Origin: Sipunculus nudus
Taxonomy: Eukaryota; Annelida; Sipuncula; Golfingiida; Sipunculidae
Direction of reading: 5' to 3'
Assembly (NCBI GenBank): GCA_026874595.1
Contig: CM049308.1
Span: forward strand, 49,021,124 to 49,085,123
DNA: 64,000 nucleotides
Part shown: positions 44,985 through 55,944 of the stretch, piece after piece
How positions within the stretch are numbered: position 1 is the first letter of the stretch
Layout: every line of letters starts with the position of its first letter
Position numbers and translations under genes: made by a program
The notes under the pieces: model-generated
The model's database searches: none
Told to the model about the DNA's origin: nothing
What the model saw: the letters and a program-made list of their open reading frames with translations, nothing else

Positions 44985-46197
44985 GGCGATGGTGTAGCGT
45001 CGTCCGTCGTGCCTCTGTGCGTCGTGCGTCGTCTGTACGTTAACCATAGCTATCTCAAAAACGGCAGGAGCTAGCATCATCAATTTTTTTTTGTAAATGA
45101 TCAGTCATCTAAAAAACTCTATCGGATTTTATTTTTTTTCTAACTGCATTTTCTGAGATTTTATAGGAAAAAAGCTAAAAAGCTTTAAAAGTCTTCTTCT
45201 CCGAAACTGTCCAGCCAAATTGTCCAATATTTCACAGAAATGATCCCTGGAACAATCTGTCTCAAGTTCGAATGGTTCCAGTTCGAAGATTTTTGGCCGA
45301 GTAACAAGAGGTTGAACTTAGTCATCTGTCCAAAAAAGCACACTAAAATTAAAATCTCAGAAACGGCTAGAGCTATCATCACCAAATTTTATGCCAATGT
45401 TTGTCACATATGTCACATGTGAAATCGAGGTATTGGTGGCGCCACCTACATTGATCTTTTTTACAAGCGAAAATGTTATTTTAGACTCTTCTAGCTTATA
45501 CACTGTTTTATGATGAAACAGTTAAGCTGATTGGTTTAAATTTTACAAGAATTATTCTATGGTAGGGTTCTGCTGGTTTAATAAGAATAGATTGGGTAAA
45601 TGCAGCTTTAAAAAAGCAGTGTAGCCAATTGAAAAAAGCTTTCTAAGTTTGGAAACAGATTTGACAACATGCTGAGTTTCAGCAGCCAAGTTATTTTTGG
45701 AGAATCTGTTAGCTTATGCAATGATGTGCCGTCGTCCGTCTTCCGTCGTGCGTCATAGCTATCGCAAAAAGGACAGGAGCTAGCATCATCATTTTTTTGC
45801 AAACTTTTGTCATCCAAAATATTCTATTGGATTTTGCTTATTTCTTGGCTAACTGCATTTTCTTAGATTTTATAGGGAAGTAGCTAAAAAAACATTTAAA
45901 AATGTGGTTCTCTGAAACCATGCTGCCAAATTGTCCGTTCATCTGTCCCAATAATCCTCCCTGGCGAAAAAAGAACATATCCGAAATATCTTGACTGATA
46001 CATCCTAGTTTTAAAATGTCCTGGTCTGAAACTTGCAGGTCCGGAACGTACATTTTGCTGAAATCATAATGACTAAGGTAGATATGCAGGACATAAGAGG
46101 ATTAATATCAAATTTAAAAATAAACCTCTATTCATACTCCCAAACTTTGCACAGGTTCGCATTAGGTCTGTAGGCCTTGTTGGTCAATTGTTTTGAT
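44985..46197 (+). repeat. Dispersed repeat family R1, copy B
   Basis: Colinear with 390-1560 and the end of copy A. Shared words are GTCTGTACGTTAACC, GGAGCTAGCATCAT, GCCAAATTGTCCAATATTTC, CATCTGTCCAAAAAAGCACA, the palindrome GGTGGCGCCACC (45435-45446), and AGGTTCGCATTAGGTCTGTA plus GGCCTTGTT at the end. Copy B has CGTCGTCCGTCGTGC-type repeats at its start and an internal restart at about 45712. It carries no coding potential. Confidence 0.65.
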
Positions 46198-46226
46198 CAA
46201 GGAGTTTACTGTCTGTAAACTCCTTG
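46198..46226. repeat. Perfect 12-bp-stem hairpin
   Basis: CAAGGAGTTTAC (46198-46209), loop TGTCT, then GTAAACTCCTTG (46215-46226). It lies exactly between the end of R1 copy B and the 75-bp array. It may be an element terminus or a transcription-terminating or folding structure. Confidence 0.75.
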
Positions 46227-47335
46227 TTTCGATATTGTCTGAGTAGAAGTCACTTGTCCATCTTCTCTTGTCCATTTGTCTTCTAGTATTTTCGGTTTAG
46301 GGTTTTGATACTATCTGTGTAGAAGACACTTGTCTATTTTCTCTTGTCCATTTGTCTTCTAGTATTTTGGTTTAGGGTTTTGATATTGTCTGTGTAGAAC
46401 TCACTTGTCCATCTTCTCTTGTCCATTTGTCTTCTAGTATTTTTGGTTTAGGGTTTTGATACTATCTGTGTAGAAGTCACTTGTCCATTTTCTCTTGTCC
46501 ATTTGTCTTCTTGTATTTTGGTTTAGGGGTTTGATATTGTTTGTGTAGAAGTCACTCGTCCATCTTCTCTTGTCCATTTGTCTTCTAATATTTTTGGTTT
46601 AGGTTTTTAATACTGTCTGTGTAGAAGTCACTTGTCCATTTTCTTTGTGCATTTCTTTCTATAGCGGTTTAGCTCTTGGTGTAGCACTTACTTGTTCATT
46701 TGTCTTTGAATATTTTTTTAATGTTTTGATGCATCAGTTTAACGGGCTTTAGATTTTGTTTGATGTATCATGCACTCATTTGTAAATTTGCCTACATGCA
46801 TGTGAATATTTCTTATTAAAGGATTTTGATGTTGTTTTGTGTAGAATTATCTTGCCCTCCCTTGCCTATTTGTTTAACGGGGTTTTATAGATATTGTTTG
46901 GTGTAGAGCTCAGCTGTCAATTTGCCTTTATGTGTTTCTCTTTATAGGGAGTTTGATGTTGTTTGGTTTAAAACTAATTAGAATTCTCTTGTCTTTTTGT
47001 CTTTCAATATATTTGCTTAGCGGGGTTTGATATTGTTTGACACATAATTCACTGGTTAATTTGTCTTTGAGTATTTCTGGTGAATAGATATCATATTTTT
47101 TTTGGGTGTAGAGGACACATGTATCTATATCTGCCTCTGTGTATTTTTACTTGACGGGGATTTCGGTTTACAAGTTTCGGTTCCATTTTCTTTGAGTGTC
47201 TCTAGGTGAAGGGTTTTTAATACTGTTTGTTTGTCATGCTTTGTCAATTTCTGGTTGACGCAATTTTGATGCTGTTTTGTGTAGAAGTCTCTTGTTCTAT
47301 ACTTTGAGTATAAGATTTGTCTTATCAATGGAGAC
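46227..47335 (-). repeat. 75-bp tandem array, regular then degenerate
   Basis: TTGATA(C/T)T anchors at 46305, 46380, 46456 and 46531 (and 46607) give 75-76 bp spacing. The unit includes GTGTAGAAGTCACTTGTCCA, TCTTCTCTTGTCCATTTGTC and TTCTAGTATTTTGGTTTAGG. From about 46660 the copies decay but keep the GTGTAGA…TTTGTCTTT…GATATTGTTT order. Strand is arbitrary. Confidence 0.75.
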
Positions 47336-47359
47336 GTTATAGGTTTACAATCAAACCTT

Positions 47360-48400
47360 ACTCCATTTTGTTATTTCGGTTTTGTCTGATTATTGGAGAC
47401 ATCAGTTTTACAACAAAAATTTCGTTGACCTTTTCACTTGGTTTTGTCTGATAATTAGAGACATTAGTTTTACAACAACAAAAAAATTCGTCTACTTTGT
47501 CACTTTGTTTTCTCCGATCATTGGAGACTTCAGTTTTAAAACAAATATTTCGTTGACTTTGTCCCTTTGGTTTTGTCTTATCATTGGAGACATCAGTTTT
47601 ACAACAAAAATTATGTCACCTTTGTCACTTTGGTTTTGTCTGATCATTGGAGACATCAGTCTTACAACAAAACTTTCGTTGACTTTGTCATTTTGGTTTT
47701 GTCTAATCATCTGAAACATCAGTTTTACAAAATTTTCGTCGACTTTGTCACTTTGTTTTTGTCTGATTAAGGGGACATCAGTTTTACAACTAAAATATCA
47801 AAATTTTCGTCCACTTTGTCACTCTGGTTTTGTCTGATAAATGGAGACATCAGTTTTACAACAAAACATTCGTTGACCTTGTCACTTTGTTTTGTCTGAT
47901 CATAGGAGACATCAGTTTTACAACTAAAATATCAAAATTTTCGTCGACTTTGTCACTCTGCATGGTTTTGTCTGATAAATGGAGACATCAGTTTTACAAC
48001 AAAACTTTCGTTGACTTTGTCATTTGGGTTTTGCCTGATCATTGGAGACATCAGTATAACAAAATTTTCGTCGAATTTGTCACTTTTGTTTTTATCTGAT
48101 CATTGGAGACTTCAGTTTTACAAAATTTTCGTCGACTTAGTCAGATTGGTTTGTCTAATAATTGGAGACATCAGTTTTACAACAAAAATGTCGTCCCCTT
48201 TATCACTTTGTTTTGTCTGATCGTTGAAGACATCAGTTTTACAATAAAACTTTCGTGGACCTTGTCACCAGCGTTTTGTCTGATCATTAGAGACATCGGT
48301 TTTACAACAGAACTTTCGTCTACTTTGTCACTTGTATTTTCCTGATCGTTGAAGACATCAGTTTTACAACAAATCTTTCGTCGACTTTGTCACTTTGGTT
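47360..48400 (-). repeat. 63-bp tandem array, about 16 copies
   Basis: The unit is TTGTCTGATCATTGGAGACA, TCAGTTTTACAACAAAACTT, TCGTTGACTTTGTCACTTTG, GTT. TCATTGG/TCATCTG anchors at 47581, 47644 and 47707 are 63 bp apart; some copies gain an ACTAAAATATCAAAATT insertion or lose about 9 bp. Since 63 is divisible by three, several frames on both strands are open (for example LIIGDISFTTK on plus). The array ends about 40 bp downstream of the stop codon of the minus-strand exon at 48450-48530, so it may be in that gene's 3' untranslated region. Confidence 0.85.
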
Positions 48401-48449
48401 TGGGTGACATTGTGTATATAGTATAATTGACAGTATGTGGGCGTTTAGA

Positions 48450-48530
48450 TCACTTCAGCTCCGGTAACTCCGTCATATAGACTCCGTCGTATATAGTTAT
48501 TTCCTTCTTCTTCTGTAGTGGTTCATCCCC
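48450..48530 (-). CDS. Terminal coding exon of an unidentified minus-strand gene
   Basis: The minus strand reads a strong acceptor, TTTTTGTTTTTGTTTCAG, then 26 codons and a TGA. The peptide begins GDEPLQKKKEITIYDG and ends VYMTELPELK. It is charged, with two tyrosines spaced as in cytoplasmic tails (IYDGVYMTELP), and its codon composition is unlike the AT-rich flanks. The exon begins in phase 0. I do not recognise the protein; a C-terminal tail of a membrane or signalling protein is one possibility. No upstream exon could be assigned confidently in 48.6-64 kb, so the preceding intron may be long. The 63-bp repeat array follows within about 40 bp of the stop. Transcript data would confirm it. 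Confidence 0.5.
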   Translation of the reverse strand, partial: GDEPLQKKKEITIYDGVYMTELPELK

Positions 48531-48539
48531 CTGAAACAA

Positions 48540-49045
48540 AAACAAAAACAGTTAAAATCTTATTATAGAGTTTAAAAAAAAAATCACCTAATGAAAGAAT
48601 CAGACCGGCCAAGCAACATCTGCTGGACAAAAAAACCCAGACAAATGATAGCTAAAAAATTTACTTTATCTTTTGCCCAATTAAAAAACAGAAACGATAA
48701 TGAGTATCAAATACAACGAATCGAAAAGAATATTATTAAATGTATTTTAATTGCATTTTAAACAATTATTTTTAGTTCAGATGGTTCAATTTATGGCTTC
48801 TCCTGACCCAGATATATACACACACAGATACAGAGACACAGACATACACACACAACATAGCCAGACTTAGACACAGGTATGAAGTTTAACGAGTTTGCAT
48901 TTTCTTGGTAAGATAGTCCTCTACTTCAATGAAGTGTGGGTGTGTGTGTGTGTGGGGGGGGGGCAGTGTTTGGCCCCCATGACATAACAATTAATAACAT
49001 ATATATATATTCTCTAAACATTAGTTTATATTACTATGTAACATC
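48540..49045. other. AT-rich probable intron sequence
   Basis: If the exon at 48450-48530 is real this is its preceding intron. It contains (CA)-rich words at 48810-48855, (GT)n at 48938-48952 and a G run to 48963. Confidence 0.35.
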
Positions 49046-49300
49046 AAGTGAGCGCTCTGCAGGATTAATTTGGAGACTGTGCCTCACACTCCTGTTTCAC
49101 GCAAAAACGAGTGCGCCTTTCGGGGGTTCCTCAGTTTTATGACCAAGCAATGGTGTAACACACCCAGGACCCTCTGGAGTGGTGCATGCACCGCGTCTGG
49201 TTGACACCATGATAATCTGGTATATAAGCCCCTGACACGTGGTCCGAAACCGGAATGGAACTCTGCACATGTACACATAGTAATATTACAAAAATTGAGG
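49046..49300 (+). mobile_element. tRNA-derived SINE, copy 2 (5'-truncated)
   Basis: Colinear with the body of copy 1: GTGAGCGCTCTGCAGGATTA, GGGGGTTCCTCAGTTTTATG, CCAGGACCCTCTGGAGTGG, CGTGGTCCGAAACCGGAATG, then AATTGAGGCGATTACCT, which parallels ATGGAGGCGGTTACCT after copy 1. The tRNA-like head is missing. A TTTACACAGCGCTTTACC word (about 49370), the complement of the tail motif, follows. Confidence 0.75.
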
Positions 49301-49399
49301 CGATTACCTAAAAAACAAAAAATAATTAGATATCACTCGATTATTTGTTTTACTACGCTCTTTACACAGCGCTTTACCTAAAGGCCTACTACCTATTTC

Positions 49400-50720
49400 G
49401 TAAGCGCTGTTTGTCTTGACCTCGTATCCTGAATCTGTACACCAGAGGGAGCACTGTAATTTGGTCCAATCAGATGAGACCCTGGGCTAGAAGACATAAT
49501 GGCTTACCAGCCAAGCAAGGATACACGGAGCTAATGTTGTTCATTTCGTTTTGAGTGACAGCTCATCGCCCCGGCAACCGGTTGAACAGGCCATGCACAG
49601 GCTCAGAGAGAATGACCCTACACCTGGTTTCTGGGCGGAGCCTGATGCCTGTCGAGTGTTTGTAGACTGGCATTTGGTTGGCCGTAGTCAGATCAGCAGT
49701 TTTTTTTTCAGCAGACAGGCCACCTGGTGTTTAATTGCATCATAAACGGTCAAAGCAGGCAGCGGGAAAGTCAGTAGCTTCTTTCGAAGCGCAAGAACCG
49801 CTGCCTCCTATTGTTTTACCAAAACAAATATTAGCTTTAATCATCAATGGCAGCTTCACAGAGAGGTAGGCATTCGGGTTGGTGCTTAGGAAACTCGGGA
49901 AAGTTTATATATACTTCAACCGCTAACCGGTCGTGTAAAATCCTGTGTCCCTACTTTATCTATGGCTTTTGTTCTTAAAAGGTACAACCTTTGTACCAAA
50001 TCAAAATGTCTAACTGTTTTGACCACATTTTTGGATAGACGATTATTTCTTTGTTTTATAATATAATAATAAATATAGGTATCGTAGCATATATACAGGT
50101 GATATACATATGGGTATTAGGTTCAAACAATCATATATAAAAGCTGAAGTCCCCCCCCCCTTCCACATTTGTATTTTTATTTCCGGTCTAGGCCTGATTT
50201 TAGGGTAAAATTAATGTTTTCTAAATCTGTTTTCATGTATCATCGTGGGTATTAGACAAAACGTGCTCGGAATATAAGACACAAATAAGATATATATGAA
50301 CATAATTTGACAACACCTGGAAGGCATATTTTTCAATTTCAAGCATTTCCAGGTCAAACCGGTGCAAAAATATGTTTTTTGTCTAGACAGTCACGTTAAC
50401 GCAAATCCATAAACACCGTGCTGAGAGCAGGCAATGGTTTGCCCGGATCGAATGGGGGCAGAGCTAAAGTGACAAACGTCATTTTGGTCTGCTGTGTTCC
50501 CCCTGGCGGGGATATTAGTAAAGAAGGAAACGCGGGACGAAGCGCAGTGCAAGGGGAAAGCCAACTTAAAGTTCTGTCCTGAGAAACGCGAGACGAACGT
50601 CAATAGCAATTTCCCGTCCTGGCTGTATGACTGGATTGTAGGATTGGAGCGGCTGGGGCGCTGGTCATAGTTTCTGCCCTGCTTTTTATTCCAGCATGCA
50701 CGCAGTTTACGTTAAATGTC
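49400..50720. other. Unique sequence with two GC-richer islands
   Basis: Islands at 49420-49860 and 50380-50700 contain CpG and unique DNA. TTTTTTTTTCAG (49701-49712) is acceptor-like but no open frame of note follows. A C run sits at 50151-50160. No gene recognised. Confidence 0.3.
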
Positions 50721-50778
50721 CGCGTGTATAAAAAGACGAAGAGAAGAAGATGAAGTAGAAAATAAGAGTAAAAAATAA

Positions 50779-50779
<1 letters not shown>

Positions 50780-50839
<60 letters not shown>

Positions 50840-50840
50840 T
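50780..50840. repeat. (AAT)n microsatellite
   Basis: About twenty AAT units; poly-Leu minus-strand frame is its translation. Confidence 0.95.
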
Positions 50841-51497
50841 TAATAAAGAAATTATAATAATAAAGAAGTTATAATTATACAGCGAGTGGTTAAGTTGCGT
50901 GTTTGCAGAAAGTGTAGTAAAATACTTAACTGGAGTGATTAGCCGTTTTTCTATATTTGAGCTCTGAACGAACCAAGAGATTATAACATACAATAATTAC
51001 CTGACTTTGAAAGAACATCGCGTGGGATGATGGACTTTATATAAAAAAGCCAAGGTCAGGTCGGGAGGAGACGTTAACAGTGTGTGGGAGGTTGTACGTC
51101 AGATCGGATAAGATAACAACCCGCCGACACACTGACTCACACAGACTACACCTTTATTTCTTTCGCACGTTTCCTTTATCCCGCCTGGTATATATAATTA
51201 TCTTGTGCTACGGCTTCTTTATATACATGTATACCAGGGATGTAGGATTCGGATTTCCTGCACTCGGACTTGAACTTTCACTTTGACGCATGTACGCGGA
51301 AACAAAGAAACTCTCTCATGGAAATATTTATATTCCCCTTTTAAGATCAACGAAGCTAATTACGGGAATATAACCAGGTAGAAATTAGACATTATTATAT
51401 AATTATTTTTAGTTATATATGCAAATTTAAATAAAAATTACTTTAATTAATTAAATCTTGATGATTAAGGAAATAGAATAAAAATATAAAAGTTTTT

Positions 51498-51499
<2 letters not shown>

Positions 51500-51552
<53 letters not shown>
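51500..51552. repeat. (TA)n microsatellite
   Basis: TA tract of about 52 bp in very AT-rich surroundings. Confidence 0.9.
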
Positions 51553-51555
<3 letters not shown>

Positions 51556-51649
51556 TATATATTCTTATAAATATACATATATAAAAAATTAATAAGAACA
51601 ACTTTTAGGAAATGATAATTGTATACTATGTATACGTATTTTGATCAGA

Positions 51650-51731
51650 GTAATAATGATAATAATAATAATAAAAATAATTATTATAATAATTATTACA
51701 ATAACAGTATAATTATAGTAATAGAAACTAT

Positions 51732-51790
<59 letters not shown>
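51650..51790. repeat. (AAT)n cluster, imperfect then pure
   Basis: Imperfect AATAATAAT words from about 51650, with a pure tract at 51736-51788. Confidence 0.9.
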
Positions 51791-51889
51791 TATAGTAACA
51801 ACTATTGCAATAATAATTATTTAGTAGTTCTTTTTAATATTGTTATATGAATTTTAACTATCTAAAATCCGATTACATGAAGATTCTTT

Positions 51890-52080
51890 GCATTTCATCC
51901 TCCACATTTCTTTGAACTATTCTGTTAAAGAGCACCAACCAGCGAACATGGCTAGCGGAGCCGCTAACATTGCCTGAATAGTACGCCACCTAGCGGCCAC
52001 TCCACTCACGCCATCCTGACAGCCTGTCCATTTCCCGAGTGATAATCCTGATAGGTTATATTACATTGTGTCTAAACGTC
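51890..52080. other. Short GC-richer unique island
   Basis: AGCGGAGCCGCTAAC and CACCTAGCGGCCACTCC stand out against the AT background. AGCGG/CCGCT are inverted around A (51954-51964). Function unknown. Confidence 0.3.
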
Positions 52081-52369
52081 TGTTTCCCTTCCAACCTATT
52101 ATATAAAATGGTAAGTTTATTCAGAAATATGACTATCCTTTTTAAAATGTGCTTTAACGTACTTTCTTTTTCAATTTGTCGAATTTCGAATTAATTTTGT
52201 CAGATTTTGATATCTGAACTGCTTTAGTTGAGAAGTTTTATTTGTACAGACCATTGCACATTTAAAGAAATATACTAGTACATATATGGTGACATTTGAG
52301 CCATAAATCTCATTATATATGTATAAATATGATCATTCACACACCAACAACAGCAGTCACAGCAACAAC

Positions 52370-52429
52370 AACTATAATAATAATAATAATAATAATAAAA
52401 ATAATAATAATAATAAAATTAATAATATT

Positions 52430-52515
<86 letters not shown>
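52370..52515. repeat. (AAT)n microsatellite
   Basis: About forty AAT units with one AATATTTATA interruption. Poly-Asn, poly-Ile frames on both strands derive from it. Confidence 0.95.
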
Positions 52516-52517
<2 letters not shown>

Positions 52518-52559
52518 GTTGGATATTCTAGTCTATAGAATTCTATTAAAGTTGTTTGC

Positions 52560-53575
52560 AGGTTCATAATACAAGAGCGGGAGTTGGGGGGTGGGGGTTG
52601 CTATGTTAGTCTCAGCACTATCCACTGTTGTTGTCTTATAACCGTGTGCCGCTGTCAATGGCCGGTCTGGCTGTGTTTTTTAATCTCTGTATTGCTGGCA
52701 ATACGGTATGACCCCTGCATGTTACCATGTGTCTTCATTTATAATGTTTGTGGACACCCAGTTTTAGCACACCGGAACTTCTTAACAACGAGAGTGTGTC
52801 ACTGGTCCGACTGAGTGAAACCAAATTTTGAGATGGTCGCCAATCAAACTTATCGTCGGAACTCATGGTTTATTTCCTTTATTTGGGTTTATCGCCCAAT
52901 GTCCATGTATTGGCTAACAAAATGGTACCATTAAGTGGTGTGGTGTAATTCCTCATAAAATCAGACAATGTTACGAGGCACAAACTATGGGCCAGATGAC
53001 GAAATAACAAGGACTGTAATTTGTAAAAGGCCGTAAACTTATATTAGCTGGCCCTGCGTCAGTTTATATCCCACATGAAAGTCAGTAGCCAGCCCGGCAT
53101 TTAGTGCAATGCTGCATATACACCTTTCATTTGTTGGTGCGCGGTAACAAACGTTGGAGTGGGGTGCTTGTCTATACAGTATCCAGCTCCACCGGATCGG
53201 GGCTGTAAGATTTATGAAAGTCATAAAATAAAGTGGTCTTCGTTGGGTTTCTTGGCGTTGGAACGTGGAAGCATGCCGCCCGGGAGCCGGCATGGAAGGT
53301 CACCGGGCCTCAGAAAGGCTGCCACAAATTTACAAGATAGTCGGCAGTTCTGGTATCTTGTATATCTCAAGCCTCTCTTGTACATTTCGATTACTTGTCG
53401 ATTACCAAGTTTGATATGTCGAGCCCTGCAAACAACGTAAGAAAACAATGCCCGCTTGGCTGTGTACCGTATCATCACCTCCAATGTCGATTGATCTCTA
53501 TAGAGCAAGTTAAACGTGTGCATGCTACCTGGGGCCCGTTAGAGACAAGGCCCTATATATATATATATACGCCTT
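52560..53575. other. Moderate-GC unique island
   Basis: About 1 kb of single-copy DNA. Frames of 84-100 residues are open on both strands (53039-53293 and 53221-53523 minus, 53159-53440 plus), but none shows a recognisable family and they conflict with each other. Possible conserved non-coding region. Confidence 0.3.
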
Positions 53576-53579
53576 AATA

Positions 53580-53890
53580 TTTACTAACACCTTATACTAC
53601 AGCACATAAATTTGGACGAGGTTATCGGGTGCACACTGGAACACTCATGGATCAAAATATTAGACTTAGTACAGGTCATAGTTAGGAGGGCTCCACAAAC
53701 AGCGGCACACGACAAACCGTCAGGAACACACCAGTTGTCGTTGCTGTGATGGTTTTAATGTTTTAATAAACATGTAAACATGACTGAACACTCACTACCG
53801 TTAAAAACAGAAAAAAAATACTTAAACGTATCCATGTGCAGGTGCAGCCTGCAAACATACAATAATGCAGTAATGATCTAATAGCTATAT
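53580..53890. other. Unique sequence, nothing recognised
   Basis: Single-copy sequence with no repeat, exon or RNA signal. Confidence 0.25.
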
Positions 53891-53895
53891 ATGTA

Positions 53896-53930
53896 TGTGT
53901 GTGTGTATATATATATATATTTAATAAGAA

Positions 53931-53993
<63 letters not shown>

Positions 53994-53995
53994 GT
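53896..53995. repeat. (GT)n/(TA)n compound microsatellite
   Basis: GTGTGTGTGTATATATATAT is followed by AATAAGAA and two further TA tracts to 53995. Confidence 0.85.
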
Positions 53996-53999
53996 GCAT

Positions 54000-55130
54000 G
54001 AAGGCTACCTGCTTTTATTTCTGTAGGTATCGTAATGTTTATGCCTAGAACGTATAGGCTATACAATATATAGTATGAGTCCCATTAATATGCATGAGGT
54101 CATGAGGAGGTTAAGACGGGTACAGGGAGCCGTGCTAAGGCTGATGAGAATGACTGTACAATTCTTAGCGGGAAAGCTGAATATCAGAATCCTTTTTTTA
54201 ATTGATTCCATTTTCAGGGTTTTTGATTTTTTAAAGGACCCTTTAATGTATCACTTTTACAAATATAAAATATACATTCGTGACAGTTCCTGAAATTTCG
54301 GTAAAATAAAAATCGGTTCTCCTTGACTACTGAACATGTACAACAGAAGTAAACATACCTAGAATTATGCTATATATGTAGTCTTTTGGATTCATAAGAA
54401 ATCATAGCAAAAAAACAAAAATAAATAAAATGAAAATAAGATATAAGCAATACCTTTTCTACTACAACAACTACACTACTACTACAACTGCCCATGGTAT
54501 TATTAATTTATTTATAAAATAATTAAGAGAAGAATAGTGATAATGATAAAAGAATAGTGATAATGATATAAGAATAGTAATATTGATAAAAGAGCGGTAA
54601 TAATGATAAAAGAAACATTTTTCTTATTATCTGTATCATCCTACTTATTATTCACATTGTTTTCCTTATAGCGTTCGGGATATTTTTCTATTCCATGATT
54701 ATTTATGAATTATTATTGTTGTTTTTGTTGTTGTTGTTATAATTATTATTATTTTTATTATTATTCGTGTGTAATAACATTGATATTGTTATTATTGTTA
54801 CAATAGTTTTAGTAACTATATGACTCATGAACTATATATTGTAGTAGAAGTAGCAGTTTGGAAGTATATATTATATACTTTAACTGTAGTTTAATTGATA
54901 TCAGCATTGTAAGGATTACTGCATGTTTAAAATCATCCACATGGTTAGTTTTGAGAATGCCACATTCACCTATATATAGTACATTACAGATATATACAAA
55001 ATTATCTTTAAAATATTTAAGTACCAAACTATGAAATAAAGTCATGGAATAAAAGTGTATATAGACTCATTTGAATTCGTTATAAATTACAGATTGTGCT
55101 TTGGATATCTGTGGAATTCCTTTCCCCGGG
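54000..55130. other. AT-rich unique sequence (outside the 20-bp repeat)
   Basis: Frames at 54075-54293 (plus) and 54809-55045 (minus) are unrecognised. GTTGTTGTTGTTAT and ATTATTATT clusters occur at 54716-54765. Confidence 0.3.
54531..54610. repeat. 20-bp tandem repeat, four copies
   Basis: AGAATAGTGATAATGATAAA repeats at 54531, 54551, 54571 and 54591 with a few substitutions and no indels. Confidence 0.85.
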
Positions 55131-55500
55131 TAACTGGCCGGTTGAGAGTGTTTGATATAGAATACATGTGAGTAAACGGGACGCTGACTAAACAATGAAG
55201 CTTGTGTCAATTAAATACTGTTTGCAGGTGTACCTATAAAAGGTGAAAGTCAACACGCGGGCCGACAAAGGCCCAGCACGCAACTCTAAGTGAGTGTCGA
55301 TCATTGCGCTAATGGAAACCCGGTTCTGAAATTGCAATTTAGGGAGGAAAAAACCCGACCCTGCGTTTCCGGCCCAACGATTTCCTGTGAATTCAAGTTT
55401 TGTGGAGTTTCCAGGCGGAGCTTGCTTGAATTTCTTCTTTTTTTACCAGGAAACGCAATTAACGCGAGGAAAATACTAGTATTTATATATACAAGTAGTC
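55130..55500. other. GC-richer unique island around the TATA motif
   Basis: Contains TCAATTAAAT, GCGCTAATGG, GCAATTAACGCG and a CCCGGGTAACTGGCCGG patch. The motif mix fits a promoter-proximal or enhancer region. Conservation untested. Confidence 0.3.
55235..55294 (+). promoter_or_regulatory. Candidate TATA promoter with downstream donor-like site
   Basis: TATAAAAGG (55235-55243) is followed about 30 bp later by GGCCCAGCACGCAACTC and then AA|GTGAGTG, a consensus 5' splice site (55289 onward). This could be a short first exon. There is no start codon or coding evidence, so the call is tentative. Confidence 0.25.
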
Positions 55501-55525
55501 CACAGACGCTATATACGGATGCACG

Positions 55526-55530
<5 letters not shown>

Positions 55531-55590
<60 letters not shown>
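55531..55590. repeat. (TA)n microsatellite
   Basis: TA tract of about 60 bp. Confidence 0.9.
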
Positions 55591-55595
<5 letters not shown>

Positions 55596-55758
55596 GTAAA
55601 CAGGTCGATGCACTTACATTTTATTTAATTAAAAACGGTTTATATAGACATTTATATACACCTTTTTTTAATGAATTTAAAGACATTTATTTAATTTATA
55701 ATATATAATTTTATTTTATTATATAATCCTTAGCTATTGATTTGAAAAACGTGAAAAC

Positions 55759-55765
55759 ATCTCTC

Positions 55766-55852
<87 letters not shown>

Positions 55853-55894
55853 TGCATTGCCATGCATGCTCTCACTCTTTACGCGCATGTATAT

Positions 55895-55931
<37 letters not shown>

Positions 55932-55940
55932 AGCAAATAC
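55759..55940. repeat. (CT)n-(TA)n compound microsatellites
   Basis: CT tract 55759-55820 leads into TA to 55848, then a GCATGCATTGCCATGCATGC near-palindrome, then further TA tracts at 55889-55931. Confidence 0.9.
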
Positions 55941-55944
55941 TGTA

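Noticed and set aside
46198-46240. Helitron 3' end
   Set aside because: The hairpin and CTGA fit loosely, but the next base is G rather than T, R1 copy A lacks the hairpin, and no RepHel protein or TC start was found.
53039-53523. Overlapping 84-100-codon frames on both strands as genes
   Set aside because: They conflict with one another, lack any recognisable family and splice signals, and are better explained by GC-richer non-coding DNA.
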